From NCBI RefSeq assembly GCF_024296685.1, contig NZ_CP100763.1, positions 1,984,001 through 2,048,000 on the forward strand: DNA of 64,000 nucleotides. Direction: 5' to 3'. The notes beneath the pieces are model-generated. The model had not been told where the DNA came from, searched no databases, and saw only the letters and a list, made by a program, of their open reading frames with translations. Position 1 is the first letter of the stretch. Each line of letters begins with the position of its first letter. This document shows, one piece after another, positions 45,946 through 55,845 of this stretch. Origin of the DNA: Natrinema marinum (GTDB taxonomy: Archaea > Halobacteriota > Halobacteria > Halobacteriales > Natrialbaceae). The translations under genes and the position numbers were made by a program.

Positions 45946-46926
45946 ATGACTCACGAAATCGCCGTCATCCCGGGCGACGGGATCGGACAGGAAGTGACAC
46001 CGGCCGCCGTCGAGGTCCTCGAGTCGCTGGATATCGACTTCGAGTTCGTCGAAGCGGACGCCGGCGACGCGGTCGAAGCGGAGACCGGCGAAGCGCTCCC
46101 ACAGGAGACGTACGACCTCGCGGCGTCGGCCGACGCGACGCTGTTCGGCGCGGCCGGTGACTCGGCCGCAGACGTCATCCTGCCGCTCCGGGAGGCGGTC
46201 GACTCGTTCGTCAACGTCCGCCCCGCGAAGGCGTATCCGGGGATCGACGCGGTGCGACCCGAGACGGACCTAGTCTTCCTCCGAGAGAACACGGAGGGCG
46301 TCTACGCGGGCCACGAAGACCGGCTGACCGACGACGTGTCGACCCTGACCCGCGTCGTGACGGAATCGGCCTCCGAACGCCTCGCCGAGTTCGCCTGCGA
46401 CTACGTCGCCGGCGACGAGCACGACGGCTTCTCGATCGTCCACAAGGCCAACGTCATGCGCGAGACGGACGGCCTCTTCCGGGACACCGTCAAGGCGGTC
46501 GCCGACGACGCGGGCGTCGAGACGGACGAGGTGCTGATGGACGCCTTCGCGACGCGCGTCTGTCTCGATCCCGAGCAGTTCGACGTCGTCGTCTGCCCGA
46601 ACCTCGCGGGCGACGTGCTCTCGGATCTGGCCGCCGGCCTCGTCGGCGGGCTCGGCCTGCTCCCCTCGGCCAACATCGGCCCCGACCGCGCGCTGTTCGA
46701 GCCGGTCCACGGCACCGCGCCCGACATCGCCGGCGAGGGCGTCGCGAACCCGGCCGCGACGATCATCTCGGCGGCCATGCTGCTCGAGTACCTCGGCTAC
46801 GACGAACAGGCAGACGCCGTTCACGAGGCCGTCGAGGCCACGCTCGCCGAGGGGCCGCGCACGCCCGATCTGGGCGGGGACGCCTCGACCGAGGACGTGA
46901 CCGAGGCGATCATCGACCGGCTGTAA
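45946..46926 (+). CDS. leuB: 3-isopropylmalate dehydrogenase
   Basis: This 326-residue isocitrate/isopropylmalate dehydrogenase family member starts '[20 protein letters not shown]'. '[16 protein letters not shown]' and '[12 protein letters not shown]' form the substrate and metal site, and '[19 protein letters not shown]' the NAD-binding loop. It completes the leucine pathway of leuA-leuC-leuD. The ATG at 45946 fits the family N-terminus; the longer frame to 45880 does not. It is separated from leuD by the transporter and TA pair, and likely has its own promoter. Confidence 0.93.
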   Translation: MTHEIAVIPGDGIGQEVTPAAVEVLESLDIDFEFVEADAGDAVEAETGEALPQETYDLAASADATLFGAAGDSAADVILPLREAVDSFVNVRPAKAYPGIDAVRPETDLVFLRENTEGVYAGHEDRLTDDVSTLTRVVTESASERLAEFACDYVAGDEHDGFSIVHKANVMRETDGLFRDTVKAVADDAGVETDEVLMDAFATRVCLDPEQFDVVVCPNLAGDVLSDLAAGLVGGLGLLPSANIGPDRALFEPVHGTAPDIAGEGVANPAATIISAAMLLEYLGYDEQADAVHEAVEATLAEGPRTPDLGGDASTEDVTEAIIDRL

Positions 46927-46960
46927 CGGCTCGCAGACCGAGACTGACCACCGTTTTCGA

Positions 46961-48217
46961 ATGGATCGAAACGACAGGGCCGTGACCGCGTTCGCCATGC
47001 TGGGCCACGCGACCTTCCACACCTACGAGCTGGTGATCCCGATCTTCGTCGTCAGCTGGCTCGAGGCGTTCTCGGCGACGCCGGCGGTTCTGGGGACCGT
47101 CGTCGGCGCGAGCTACGCCCTGATCGGGATCGGCGCGCTACCGAGCGGGCTGCTCGCCGATCGGATCGGTTCGAAGCGGCTCGTGCTGGCCTGCCTGCTC
47201 GGGATGGCCGGCTCGTTCGCGCTGGTGAGCGTCGCGCCGACGCTCGCGGTGCTCGCGGTCGGGCTGTTGCTGTGGGGCGCGGCGGCGAGCCTCTACCATC
47301 CGGCCGGACTGGCCCTGCTCAGCCGCGGCGCGAAAGAGCGAGGCGCCGCCTTCGCGTACCACGGCGCGGCGGGCAACGTCGGCGTCGCGACCGGCCCGCT
47401 GCTCGCCGCGGTCTTGCTCGCGTTCGTCGGCTGGCGGACCGTCGCCGCCCTGCTCGTCGTCCCGGTCGTCGCGGCCGCGGTCGTCGGCGCGCGCCTCGAG
47501 TTCGACGAGACAGCCGGGGCCGACGCCCGCGAGACGGGCGACGAAGCCGGCAGGGACCAGCCCGATAGCCTCGCGACGTTCGTCGCCAGTTCGAAACTGC
47601 TCTTCACCGGCGGGTTCGCGCTGGTGTTCGCGACCGGGGTCCTCTACGGGCTGTACTACCGGGCGACGTTCACGTTCTTGCCCGATATCCTGGCGGGACT
47701 CCCCCTGTTCGAGGCGGTGGCGCTGGCCGGGCGGTCGTTCGAGCCGAGCCAGTACGTCTACTCCGGGTTGCTGCTCATCGGCGGGCTCGGCCAGTACGTC
47801 GGAGGGATCATCGCCGACCGCGTCCGAGTCGAGACCGCCCTGCTCGGCGGCTACGCGGCGCTTTCGGCGATCGCGCTCGCGTTCGTGCCGGCGGCGAACG
47901 CGGGGCTCGGACCGCTGCTGGTCGTCGCCGGGCTGCTCGGGTTTCTCGCCTTCACGATCGCGCCGATCAATCAGGAAGCGATCTCGGCGTACACCCCGGC
48001 CGACGCGAGGGGACTCTCCTTTGGCTACTCCTACACGGCGATCTTCGGCGTCGGCGCGATCGGATCGGCGCTGGCCGGGCTCGTCCTGACGCGGTCGACG
48101 CCGACGACGCTGTTCGTCGTCGTCGCCGCCTTCGCAGCGGTCGCCGCCCTCATCGGCGGGACGCTCCGTCGCCGCTCCGGACTACGGTCCCCGGACGGCG
48201 TCCCTGCGAACGACTGA
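46961..48217 (+). CDS. MFS transporter
   Basis: This 418-residue protein has about twelve membrane helices with a polar loop (~185-210) between halves. 'GLLADRIGSKRLVLA' is the loop 2-3 signature, and 'LYHPAGLALLSRGAKERGAAFAYHG' is read in two blocks. Helix 1 contains 'GHATFHTYELVIP', and the overall layout recalls the fosmidomycin-resistance/FSR-like MFS group. Substrate unknown. It is the last intact core gene before the TnpB-rich region. Confidence 0.87.
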   Translation: MDRNDRAVTAFAMLGHATFHTYELVIPIFVVSWLEAFSATPAVLGTVVGASYALIGIGALPSGLLADRIGSKRLVLACLLGMAGSFALVSVAPTLAVLAVGLLLWGAAASLYHPAGLALLSRGAKERGAAFAYHGAAGNVGVATGPLLAAVLLAFVGWRTVAALLVVPVVAAAVVGARLEFDETAGADARETGDEAGRDQPDSLATFVASSKLLFTGGFALVFATGVLYGLYYRATFTFLPDILAGLPLFEAVALAGRSFEPSQYVYSGLLLIGGLGQYVGGIIADRVRVETALLGGYAALSAIALAFVPAANAGLGPLLVVAGLLGFLAFTIAPINQEAISAYTPADARGLSFGYSYTAIFGVGAIGSALAGLVLTRSTPTTLFVVVAAFAAVAALIGGTLRRRSGLRSPDGVPAND

Positions 48218-48355
48218 GCGGGCCTCAGCAGTCGATCCGGCGACCCGAGAGTTATCACCGGGGCCGTGGTACCGGGGGCCATCTTTAAACAGCGAGGGAA
48301 CCCCGGCCTTTAGGCCGGGTGGGGAATCGCGTCACTCGACTACGCTGTCCGCCGA

Positions 48356-48490
48356 TCATTCTCCTCTCTCGGAATCCAACTGTTCTTGCGCGTAGAGCAT
48401 CATTCCCTTCCAGGTCAGACCTTGGCGCTTCTTTGTCTCTTTCAATTGTTCGTACTGGTCGTCGTCTACTTCGAAATTGATGTTTGGCAC
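48356..48490 (-). CDS. Ribbon-helix-helix-like mini-protein divergent from tnpB (E1)
   Basis: This 44-residue protein starts from a GTG, 'MPNINFEVDDDQYEQLKE', followed by 'GLTWKGMMLYAQEQL'. The strand-helix-turn-helix pattern fits a ribbon-helix-helix DNA-binding fold. Homologues with the same GLTW[KR]G core lie at the same place in E2 and E3. It is transcribed away from tnpB with 66 bases between the starts. It may repress the shared promoter or act in transposition. This role is inferred. Confidence 0.72.
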   Translation of the reverse strand: MPNINFEVDDDQYEQLKETKKRQGLTWKGMMLYAQEQLDSERGE

Positions 48491-48556
48491 AAGTCATTCT
48501 TACACTCCGATATACTTAATCTCGTCTAAGATATATCTAAGTTTGCGTCCGATACG

Positions 48557-49780
48557 GTGACGAAAACGCTGCAGGCTACGCTCGCCACGCCCACTACGGG
48601 CAAAGAGCAACGCCTACGGAACCTCTTGGACACCTACCGAACTGCACTCCACGACGCTTTCGACGCTGGGGCAAACACGATGTCCGCTGTCAACGATATC
48701 GTGACGCCCTATGACCTGCCGTATCAGGCCAAAGACGCGCTCAAGTCCTACGTCCCAAAGCTTCGGGACACGTACAATGCCCGCGAGCTCGACGACGAGC
48801 ATCCACTTCGACTCGTCAACCGGGCTGCGAAGTTCGACTACTCTGATGAGCGTGAATACGGCTTTGTCTGGCAGGCTCCACAACCCGGCCGTGGGACGAA
48901 CTTCTGGATTCCGCTTCAGATCAATCCGGAACAGGAATCTCTGTGGTTCGACTTGCTCAACGACGACGCGAAAGCGGGCGAGCTTCGTCTTCAGCGTCAC
49001 CGAACGTCGTGGGAGTTGCACGTCACCGTTGAGTTCTCCGTCGACGAACCGACTGAATCGGACGATCCAACGTACATCGGTTTCGACGTCGGTGAGAGCG
49101 CGTTGATTACGGGCTGTGCCCTCAAACGCGACGTACCACGGGAGCCGATGATAGAAAGTGGCAGTCGTGCCCGACACCTCCGCAAGGAAATGTTCACGAC
49201 TCTGAAACGCCTGCAAGAGCGCGACGCCGCCGAGTGGCGGATCGACGAGCGATTCGACCACTACCAGAACGCGCTCACGGATATCATCGAGAAGGTATCT
49301 CGGTGTGCCGTCGAGTACGCTAAGTCCTTCGAGGACCCGGTAATCGTGCTCGAGGACTTGTCGTACATCCGCGAACGACTCGACTACGGCAAGTTCATGA
49401 ACCGGCGTCTCCACGCGTGGGCGTTCGCTCGACTCCAGGGCCGTATCGAGGACAAGGCGTCCGAGGCCCGGATTCGAGTTGAGTACGTCAACGCGGCGTA
49501 CACGTCGCAAATCTGCCACGCCTGCAACCGCCTCGGGCGACGAGACGAACAAGCTGAGTTCGTCTGTCCGCACGACGACTGCCACGTAACAGAGTTCCAA
49601 GCAGATATCAACGCGGCGGCGAACATCGCCGGTCGCGTAGATCCGTGGGGAGAGAGCGTTCCTTGGGAACCGGAACACGATGACTCACCTCGGAACGGGA
49701 GCGCCAGTGACAGCGCCACAGTCCACCGCGAGACGAGCGAGAAATCCTCGCAGATGACGCTCGCGGCCTACTCGGACTGA
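48557..49780 (+). CDS. TnpB RNA-guided nuclease-type protein (E1)
   Basis: This 407-residue IS1341/TnpB protein has a complete RuvC triad: 'GFDVGESALITG' (D, ~176), 'VLEDLSYIRE' (E, ~266) and 'QADINAAANIAGR' (D, ~350). A zinc finger 'CHACNRLGRRDE...CPHDDCHV' sits before the last Asp. The GTG start at 48557 follows the E3 homologue. TnpB proteins cut DNA with an omega RNA derived from the right end of their element. The reading frame is intact. Confidence 0.9.
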   Translation: MTKTLQATLATPTTGKEQRLRNLLDTYRTALHDAFDAGANTMSAVNDIVTPYDLPYQAKDALKSYVPKLRDTYNARELDDEHPLRLVNRAAKFDYSDEREYGFVWQAPQPGRGTNFWIPLQINPEQESLWFDLLNDDAKAGELRLQRHRTSWELHVTVEFSVDEPTESDDPTYIGFDVGESALITGCALKRDVPREPMIESGSRARHLRKEMFTTLKRLQERDAAEWRIDERFDHYQNALTDIIEKVSRCAVEYAKSFEDPVIVLEDLSYIRERLDYGKFMNRRLHAWAFARLQGRIEDKASEARIRVEYVNAAYTSQICHACNRLGRRDEQAEFVCPHDDCHVTEFQADINAAANIAGRVDPWGESVPWEPEHDDSPRNGSASDSATVHRETSEKSSQMTLAAYSD

Positions 49781-49841
49781 AACCTGCCAGATTGGCTTCC
49801 CCTTGTAGGGGAAGCCCCGCCGTTCACGGCTGGGAGGATGT
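49692..49841 (+). ncRNA. Predicted omega RNA scaffold of E1
   Basis: The 3' part of tnpB plus the right-end hairpin, ending at GGATGT, is where omega RNAs (sense overlapping RNAs in haloarchaeal IS1341 elements) are made. The guide would be the host sequence starting at 49842. The 5' limit is a guess. Confidence 0.35.
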
Positions 49842-50181
49842 CACCTCGCCGAAGTACTGCGACCTCGAGGCGATCACCGACATCGACCCCGACGAGAAGC
49901 CGCCGATCACGTGGATCCGCGGCGATTCGGACCAGATCGTCTCGAACGCGTCCCTGTTCGACGTCGGCACGCTCGGCCGAATGGGAGAACTACCCGGCTG
50001 GCCCGGCGAGGACGTCTTCCCGCCCCAGCCGATGGTCGATCAGACCCGCGCCGTCTGCGAGACCTACGCCGACCGCGGCGGCGAGTACGAGGAGGTCGTC
50101 TTCGGCAAGACGGGGCACGCGCCTCACATCGAGGTCCCCAGCGACTTCATGGAGCGGCTCCAGGCCGTCCTGCGCGGCTGA
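49842..50181 (+). pseudogene. C-terminal remnant of an alpha/beta hydrolase
   Basis: About 112 codons after the E1 right end read 'ITWIRGDSDQIVSNASLFD' (Asp of the triad region), 'MGELPGWPG', 'PPQPMVDQTRAVCETYADRGG' as blocks, and 'GKTGHAPHIEVPSDFME' (His of the triad). This is the last third of an alpha/beta hydrolase. The N-terminal two thirds, including the nucleophile Ser, are absent: only 73 bases separate the MFS stop from E1. E1 insertion plus a deletion, or replacement, is likely. Confidence 0.78.
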
Positions 50182-50194
50182 GGTCGCGGCGTTC

Positions 50195-50821
50195 TCAGGG
50201 CTTCGGCGGCCGCTCGGCGGCGGCTTCTTCCTCCCGTTCGTCGGTCGCGCCCTCGCTGCGCATCGATCGCAGCGTCGACAGCCCCCGCTCTCGAGTTACG
50301 CCCTTCGAGATCCTGACGCCGTCGAACGTCCCCTCCCAGCGCTCGTCGTTCGCGCCGAGGTGATCCATGTAGTACGCGAACGCCCCGAGCCACAGCAGCG
50401 CGGCGGTGAGCGCGACGAAGGCGCCGACCGAGACGAGCGTCGACGGGCCGAGCGCGCCGACCGCGATCCCGGCGACGACGTAGACGAACGCCGCGATCAC
50501 CATGAGGACGGTGATCGTCGCGAACATATCGTTGACGGCCGTCACCCGGGCGTTGTACTCGATCCACCGCCCGTAGCTTCTGAGCAGTCGCACCTCGAAC
50601 CGGTCGCCGTCGGCGGCCGGTTCGGCCCGCGCCGTCGCGAGCGCGGCCTCGACCGCGTCGCCGTCGATGCCGCCCCTGAGGTTCGACGCCGTGTACGTCA
50701 CGCCGGCGAGTCCCGTCGATACCAGCAGGAGGAACCCGCCGGCGACCGTAAAGAGGTTGACGAACGGCGCGACCGGGAAGTCGACTTGGACCACGATCGA
50801 GCCGCCGGTGACAGAAAATAA
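50195..50821 (-). pseudogene. 3' part of a membrane protein gene split by E2
   Basis: The C-terminal ~208 residues of an unrecognised haloarchaeal membrane protein carry 'FVNLFTVAGGFLLLVSTGLAG' and two further helices around 'MFATITVLMVIAAFVYVVAG' and 'TLVSVGAFVALTAALLWLGA'. On the minus strand the frame runs open into the left end of E2. Joined to 52423-52629 it makes an uninterrupted 277-residue protein. As it stands the piece has an internal GTG at 50794 but lacks its native start. Confidence 0.72.
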
Positions 50822-50882
50822 AGCGTATGCCCCCGTCTGAAGGCAGGGGGTCGAGCGGTAGGCACTACCGAACAGTCACCGA

Positions 50883-51020
50883 CTACAGGCCGTCTTCGGT
50901 CTCCAAGTCCTCGGCGGCGTGGATAAGCATCCCTCGCCACGTGAGGCCGCGCTTCTCTTTCACGTTAGAGAGCCACTCGTACTGTTCATCGTCAACCTTA
51001 ATGTGCAGGGTCCGTCCCAT
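50883..51020 (-). CDS. Ribbon-helix-helix-like mini-protein divergent from tnpB (E2)
   Basis: This 45-residue protein reads 'MGRTLHIKVDDEQYEWL' then 'GLTWRGMLIHAAEDL'. It aligns along its length with the E1 and E3 mini-proteins although the TnpB beside it is from another lineage. Its ATG is 50 bases from the tnpB start, head to head. It probably binds DNA as a dimer; possible repressor of the element. Confidence 0.75.
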   Translation of the reverse strand: MGRTLHIKVDDEQYEWLSNVKEKRGLTWRGMLIHAAEDLETEDGL

Positions 51021-51070
51021 ACCCACCTACAAAATACATACACTTATGTATGTCATGGTTGTAGAATATA

Positions 51071-52339
<1,269 letters not shown>

Positions 52340-52422
52340 GAGAAAGTCGCTCGCGTGGTGGTTCGGCATGAGCCGAGTCCCCAATGTGAGGATTCTCGCG
52401 CCCTTTAGGCGCGGGAGGATGT

Positions 52423-52629
52423 CAAGACGACCCCGATCAACAGGAGGTTCGCCTTCAGGATCTCGATCGCCTTGGCGTCGATCTCGCGGATCCGTTCGAT
52501 CTGATAGTCGAACGTCGTCCGAAGCTCCTCGCGAGCCAGTTCGATCGTCTCCCGATCGAACTCGCCCGACGCGTCGGCCGTCGCCGAGACGTCGCGGGCC
52601 GACTCGTCCGTGCCCTCCGGGCCGCTCAT
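52423..52629 (-). pseudogene. 5' part of the membrane protein gene split by E2
   Basis: The N-terminal 69 codons start at ATG 52629: an acidic segment ('MSGPEGTDESARDVS'), a helical segment ('ELRTTFDYQIERIREIDAKA') and the start of the first membrane helix ('ILKANLLLIGVVL') before E2. Rejoined to 50195-50821 it continues 'LFSVTGGSIVVQVDF'. The fusion keeps frame with no lost codon. Confidence 0.75.
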
Positions 52630-52715
52630 GCGCTACCCTTTCTCGCCCCGACCGTAAATCCCCCGGCGGTCGGATCCGCTCGAGAGGGCGCCGGCCTCGT
52701 CCGACGGTCCCCCTA

Positions 52716-53489
52716 TCAGGCGATTTCGAGGGCGTCGCGATCCGCCCCGGCCAGCTCGACCAGCGCGTCGGCCTCGAGCAGGTGACACTCCCCCGGAACG
52801 ACGAGCAGGTGCAGCGGGTCGCCGAACGTCCGGTCCGCGAGGTCGGTCATCGTCCCGGCCTCGACGAGCGGGTCGGGGCTGCCCGCGCGGGCGACGACGA
52901 CGCCGACCAGATCGGGGTACTCCTCGGCGAGGAGGTCGGCGCCGGTGTCGGCGGTCATGTACTCCTCGCGTTCGGCTTTTATATCGAGGTAGACGACCGT
53001 GTGCAGCCCGTCGGCCCGATTCGCATCGATCGTCTCGGTCACGCTCGCGGGGAGACCGTCGGCCCCGTGGGCGTAGGGAAACGGGAGCGTCGTCGCCTTC
53101 CCGAACCGGTAGTTCTGCAGCCCAGTTAGCGAACTGGTCGCCGTCTGGGCCGTGACGCCGTGGATCACCCGCGTCTCGATCCCGCGGTCGTGAGCCCGCA
53201 ACCGGAGGTCGACGTGGGTCGTCGAAATCATCGTGTCGCCCGCCGTCAGAAAGGCCACGTCCTCGCGTTCGGCCGCCTCGAGCATCTCTTCGGGGTGTTG
53301 TTCGACGCCCGCCCGATCGCGGACGTCGATCTCGATCTCGTGGGCGGACTCGAGGTCTTCGATCGTCGTCCCGATCAGCCGGCTGGTGTAGAACTCGGCG
53401 TAGACGCGGTCGGCCGCCCGGAGGGCGTCGCGGCCCTCGACGGTGATCGACCGCTCGTCGTAGAGGCCGAGACCGATGAACGTGAGCAT
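52716..53489 (-). CDS. dph5: Diphthine synthase
   Basis: This 257-residue SAM-dependent methyltransferase of diphthamide synthesis on elongation factor 2 starts 'MLTFIGLGLYDERSITVEG' and has 'VAFLTAGDTMISTTHVDLRL' and 'VIHGVTAQTATSSLTGLQNY', classic Dph5 motifs. It is a normal archaeal length. The apparent in-frame continuation upstream to 54239 is accidental, caused by a frameshift in the Rieske gene. It is a housekeeping gene and gives a core-genome anchor within the TnpB-rich region. Confidence 0.95.
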   Translation of the reverse strand: MLTFIGLGLYDERSITVEGRDALRAADRVYAEFYTSRLIGTTIEDLESAHEIEIDVRDRAGVEQHPEEMLEAAEREDVAFLTAGDTMISTTHVDLRLRAHDRGIETRVIHGVTAQTATSSLTGLQNYRFGKATTLPFPYAHGADGLPASVTETIDANRADGLHTVVYLDIKAEREEYMTADTGADLLAEEYPDLVGVVVARAGSPDPLVEAGTMTDLADRTFGDPLHLLVVPGECHLLEADALVELAGADRDALEIA

Positions 53490-53702
53490 AGCGAGTCGTA
53501 GCGGGAGCATCCGGAATATGCTTTCGAGACCGGCCGCCGCGTTCCACCGTCGAGTAACGCCGTCGGACGCCGTTCGAATCGATTTCCGGTTCTCTGCCAC
53601 GTGAGCGAGCCGGAGCCGAGGTGAAACCGTCCCGACGCGGCGATCCGCCTGCGACCGCTCGCCCTGCCGCACATTTATGTCATCTAGAAATGTAGTCTCA
53701 CT

Positions 53703-53879
53703 ATGGTCCGACGGATCATTGCCTGGCTCCGCGAACGGATCGCCGTCGAGGACGCCGAGGAGCGTATCGAGGGCACCGGCGAAGCGATCACCTCCCCACA
53801 GCACAGGCGGACGCAGGAGGCCCGACGGCTCCTCGAGCGACAGGACGAACACCCCGAGCGCCGACACGAGGAGCCGTAG
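53703..53879 (+). CDS. Small basic/acidic haloarchaeal protein (58 aa)
   Basis: A 58-residue frame starts 'MVRRIIAWLRERIAVED' and is highly charged, probably one long helix. A TATA-like ACATTTATG lies ~30 bases upstream, supporting a leaderless transcript. It diverges from dph5 and converges with the Rieske gene. No family is recognised. Confidence 0.55.
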   Translation: MVRRIIAWLRERIAVEDAEERIEGTGEAITSPQHRRTQEARRLLERQDEHPERRHEEP

Positions 53880-53925
53880 GTCGCTGTTTCGAGACGCGAA
53901 TCTCGGTTCGATCGTCGCTCTACAG

Positions 53926-54282
53926 TCAGAAGCCGATATGGGAGGTCGACGCGGGGCCGTCGTCATCGTCCTCGTCGTCGATCCGCCCTCGTGGGCGAAG
54001 CTCACGTCGCCGTCGGTGAGATAGACGACGCCGTCGTCGACGGTCACGTCGACGGCGGGCAGTGTGGTGTCGGCCGCCTCGCCGTTGTCGCAGTGGCCCG
54101 AACAGGAGTCGAACATCGAGCCGTGTTTCGGACAGATTATCTGCCCGTCGCGCATCGCCGCGCCGCGGCCCGTATCGAGCCGCTGAGCCTCGTGCGTACA
54201 CCGGTTGATCCAGGCTTCGACGCCGTCGTCGCACGGCACGAGGATGACCTCGTCTTCCTCTCCGTGCTCGTCTTCGATCGTG
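53926..54282 (-). pseudogene. 3' part of a Rieske [2Fe-2S] protein gene split by E4, with a C-terminal frameshift
   Basis: The reading frame from E4 gives 'VILVPCDDGVEAWINRCTHE' (first Cys-His pair) and 'ICPKHGSMFDSCSGHCDNG' (second pair), a complete Rieske cluster-binding domain. After 'SFAHEG' one base is missing near 53983-53988. The neighbouring frame then gives the expected acidic end 'DDEDDDDGPASTSHIGF' stopping at 53926, while the native frame runs on into dph5. The gene is thus broken twice: by E4 and by a 1-base deletion. Confidence 0.8.
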
Positions 54283-54432
54283 ACTTCCTCCCCACCCTAC
54301 TCGTTCACCGCTGACGCGGTTCGCTTCTTGAGGGTGGGGCTTCCTGCTTCCACGACGCGCTTTGCAGACACCGAATCGGTGTCCGGAGGGAGCGCAGTCT
54401 CCACAGGCGGTGATTCGGGACAGCCCGTCCCT
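54283..54432 (-). ncRNA. Predicted omega RNA scaffold of E4
   Basis: The tnpB 3' end and the right-end stem (CCCCACCCT...AGGGTGGGG) followed by GGAGGAAGT form the usual scaffold. The guide would begin with host bases below 54283, inside the Rieske gene. Length is a guess. Confidence 0.35.
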
Positions 54433-55526
54433 ACTTGTTCAAGACCGCGAGAAAGGATGTTCCACGACGCATTCGCGTCTCTGTCCGCCTCGAACCCACA
54501 CGACGGACACGAATGCTCGCGTACCCACAACGGCTTGTCCGTCTCGGTTCCGCACGACGCACACTCTTTGGTCGTGCCTCGGGGGTCCACGGCGACGAAG
54601 TGCGTTCCTTCCCGCTCGCACTTGTATTCGAGCATTCGGAGGAACGTCCCCCACGAGGCACCGGCTCGGTTCCGAGAGTTGCCCGGTAGTTCGACCAGCC
54701 CCTTCGTGTCCAAGTCCTCGACCGCTACAAGGTCGTACTCGCGGGCGTAGTACGCCGAGAGTTTGTGCAAGAAATCACGTCGCTTGCGCTTCAGGTCGGC
54801 GTGGCGTCGAGCGACCGTCTTGCGGTTTTCCTCCCAGTTGTTCGAACCGTGTTCTTTCCGCGAGAGGTTGCGTTGAGCGCGTTCCAACCGCTCGCGTTCG
54901 TCGGAAAGGTCCGGCGACTCGACGGCGGTCCCGTCGCTGTCGTGGACGTATTTCAGGATTCCCACGTCGATACCAACTGCGTCAGTCACCTCGTCGGGCT
55001 TCTCGGGTGGGTCGTCAGAGGTTTCGACGCCGAGGATGGCGTACCACGTGCCGGTGGGTTCGCGTTTGACCGTGACGGTCTTGATGGTGGCGTCGTCGGG
55101 CAGGTCGCGGTGGAACGTGATGGGGATGTCACCAATCTTCGAGAGCCACAGTCGCGTCCGACCACTCGTGTTTTTGAGTGTGAAGCCGGACTGACTGTAG
55201 GTGAACGACTGGTACTCTCTCGGTGCTTTCCACTTTAACTCCCCGACGTTGTAGCCGTTCTGCTTCCGGCCGTTGAGCGTCGAGAGGTTGTCGTACAACC
55301 GCTGGACGACTTTCTGAAGTACCTTCGAGTGAACGTCTCGCAGGCCACTCCACCAGTCTTTTAGGTCCGGTAGGCGCTTCTGCTCGGAGTACGACGAGGT
55401 ATCGTCGTGTCTATTGAGACGGTGGAGGAAATGGTTGTAGACCTGCCTACAGGTATCGACAGTCCACGCTAACCGCTCGCGGAAGTCGTCGGTCGGGTTC
55501 AGCCGATACCTGTAGTTGTAGTTCAT
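54297..55526 (-). CDS. TnpB-family protein (E4)
   Basis: This 409-residue TnpB has an N-terminal 'RLNPTDDFRERLAWTVDTCRQVYNHFLHRL' (helix-turn-helix, two blocks) and an intact RuvC set: 'VGIDVGILKYVHDSDG' (D, ~190), 'VAVEDLDTKGLVEL' (E) and 'DRDANASWNIL' (D). A zinc finger 'CASCGTETDK...CPSCGFEADR' lies between. It belongs to a third TnpB lineage. The start codon abuts the stop of the DUF2080 gene. Confidence 0.9.
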   Translation of the reverse strand: MNYNYRYRLNPTDDFRERLAWTVDTCRQVYNHFLHRLNRHDDTSSYSEQKRLPDLKDWWSGLRDVHSKVLQKVVQRLYDNLSTLNGRKQNGYNVGELKWKAPREYQSFTYSQSGFTLKNTSGRTRLWLSKIGDIPITFHRDLPDDATIKTVTVKREPTGTWYAILGVETSDDPPEKPDEVTDAVGIDVGILKYVHDSDGTAVESPDLSDERERLERAQRNLSRKEHGSNNWEENRKTVARRHADLKRKRRDFLHKLSAYYAREYDLVAVEDLDTKGLVELPGNSRNRAGASWGTFLRMLEYKCEREGTHFVAVDPRGTTKECASCGTETDKPLWVREHSCPSCGFEADRDANASWNILSRGLEQVGTGCPESPPVETALPPDTDSVSAKRVVEAGSPTLKKRTASAVNE

Positions 55527-55670
55527 CTATTCGTCGTTCGGGTCGGATGTGCGGACGACTTTCACGTCCGCGCCACGCCAGCGTTTCGGGACGTAGACGT
55601 GAGCGCCGTTACCGGTGGCTTTCACGTCGCCATCCACGACTTCGTGGCCGTTGATTGTGAACTGCCCCAT
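55527..55670 (-). CDS. DUF2080 transposase-associated small protein (E4)
   Basis: This 47-residue protein, 'MGQFTINGHEVVDGDVK' followed by 'GNGAHVYVPKRWRGADVKVV', matches the DUF2080 pattern, an AbrB-like beta-rich small protein found next to archaeal TnpB genes. Its TAG is directly followed by the tnpB ATG (zero gap), so the two are co-translated. Role in the element is unknown; DNA binding is likely. Confidence 0.82.
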   Translation of the reverse strand: MGQFTINGHEVVDGDVKATGNGAHVYVPKRWRGADVKVVRTSDPNDE

Positions 55671-55845
55671 GTACGATGTAGATACATTGTCGGGACTCAT
55701 AAACGTTCTGGTTGGCCTGTGGGCCTGTCGTTGTGGAGTGTATGTGTGACGATGACGGCGCTGTATCCCCGCCCTACTGCGCTACTCGGTCGCTTCGCTC
55801 CCTACGTTGCTTATTGAGGACGGGGCATTAGCGCCTGATTTTTAG

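Larger units (their letters stand above)
48291..49841 (+). mobile_element. IS200/IS605-type TnpB-only element E1 (1,551 bp)
   Basis: The left end begins AGCGAGGGAACCCC and forms a CCGGCC/GGCCGG hairpin. The right end carries CCGCCG...CGGC and ends GGGAGGATGT. No TnpA is present, so mobility needs help in trans. E3 has exactly the same length and layout. It is followed directly by a beheaded hydrolase gene. Ends were set by comparison with E2 and E4, where the host reading frame can be restored. Confidence 0.75.
54283..55845 (-). mobile_element. IS200/IS605-type TnpB-only element E4 (1,563 bp)
   Basis: It runs on the minus strand. The right end is a CCCCACCCT/AGGGTGGGG stem ending GGAGGAAGT at 54283. 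The left end begins next to TTTAC in the host. Excision rejoins the Rieske gene in frame with no duplication. Unlike E1-E3 it carries a DUF2080 gene instead of a ribbon-helix-helix mini-gene. Confidence 0.82.

Noticed and set aside
52716-54239. A single 507-residue frame that appears to fuse a Rieske domain to diphthine synthase
   Set aside because: The stretch between the two domains has no similarity to either and appears only because one base is missing near 53985. The adjacent frame supplies the proper Rieske end, and Dph5 has its own ATG at 53489.
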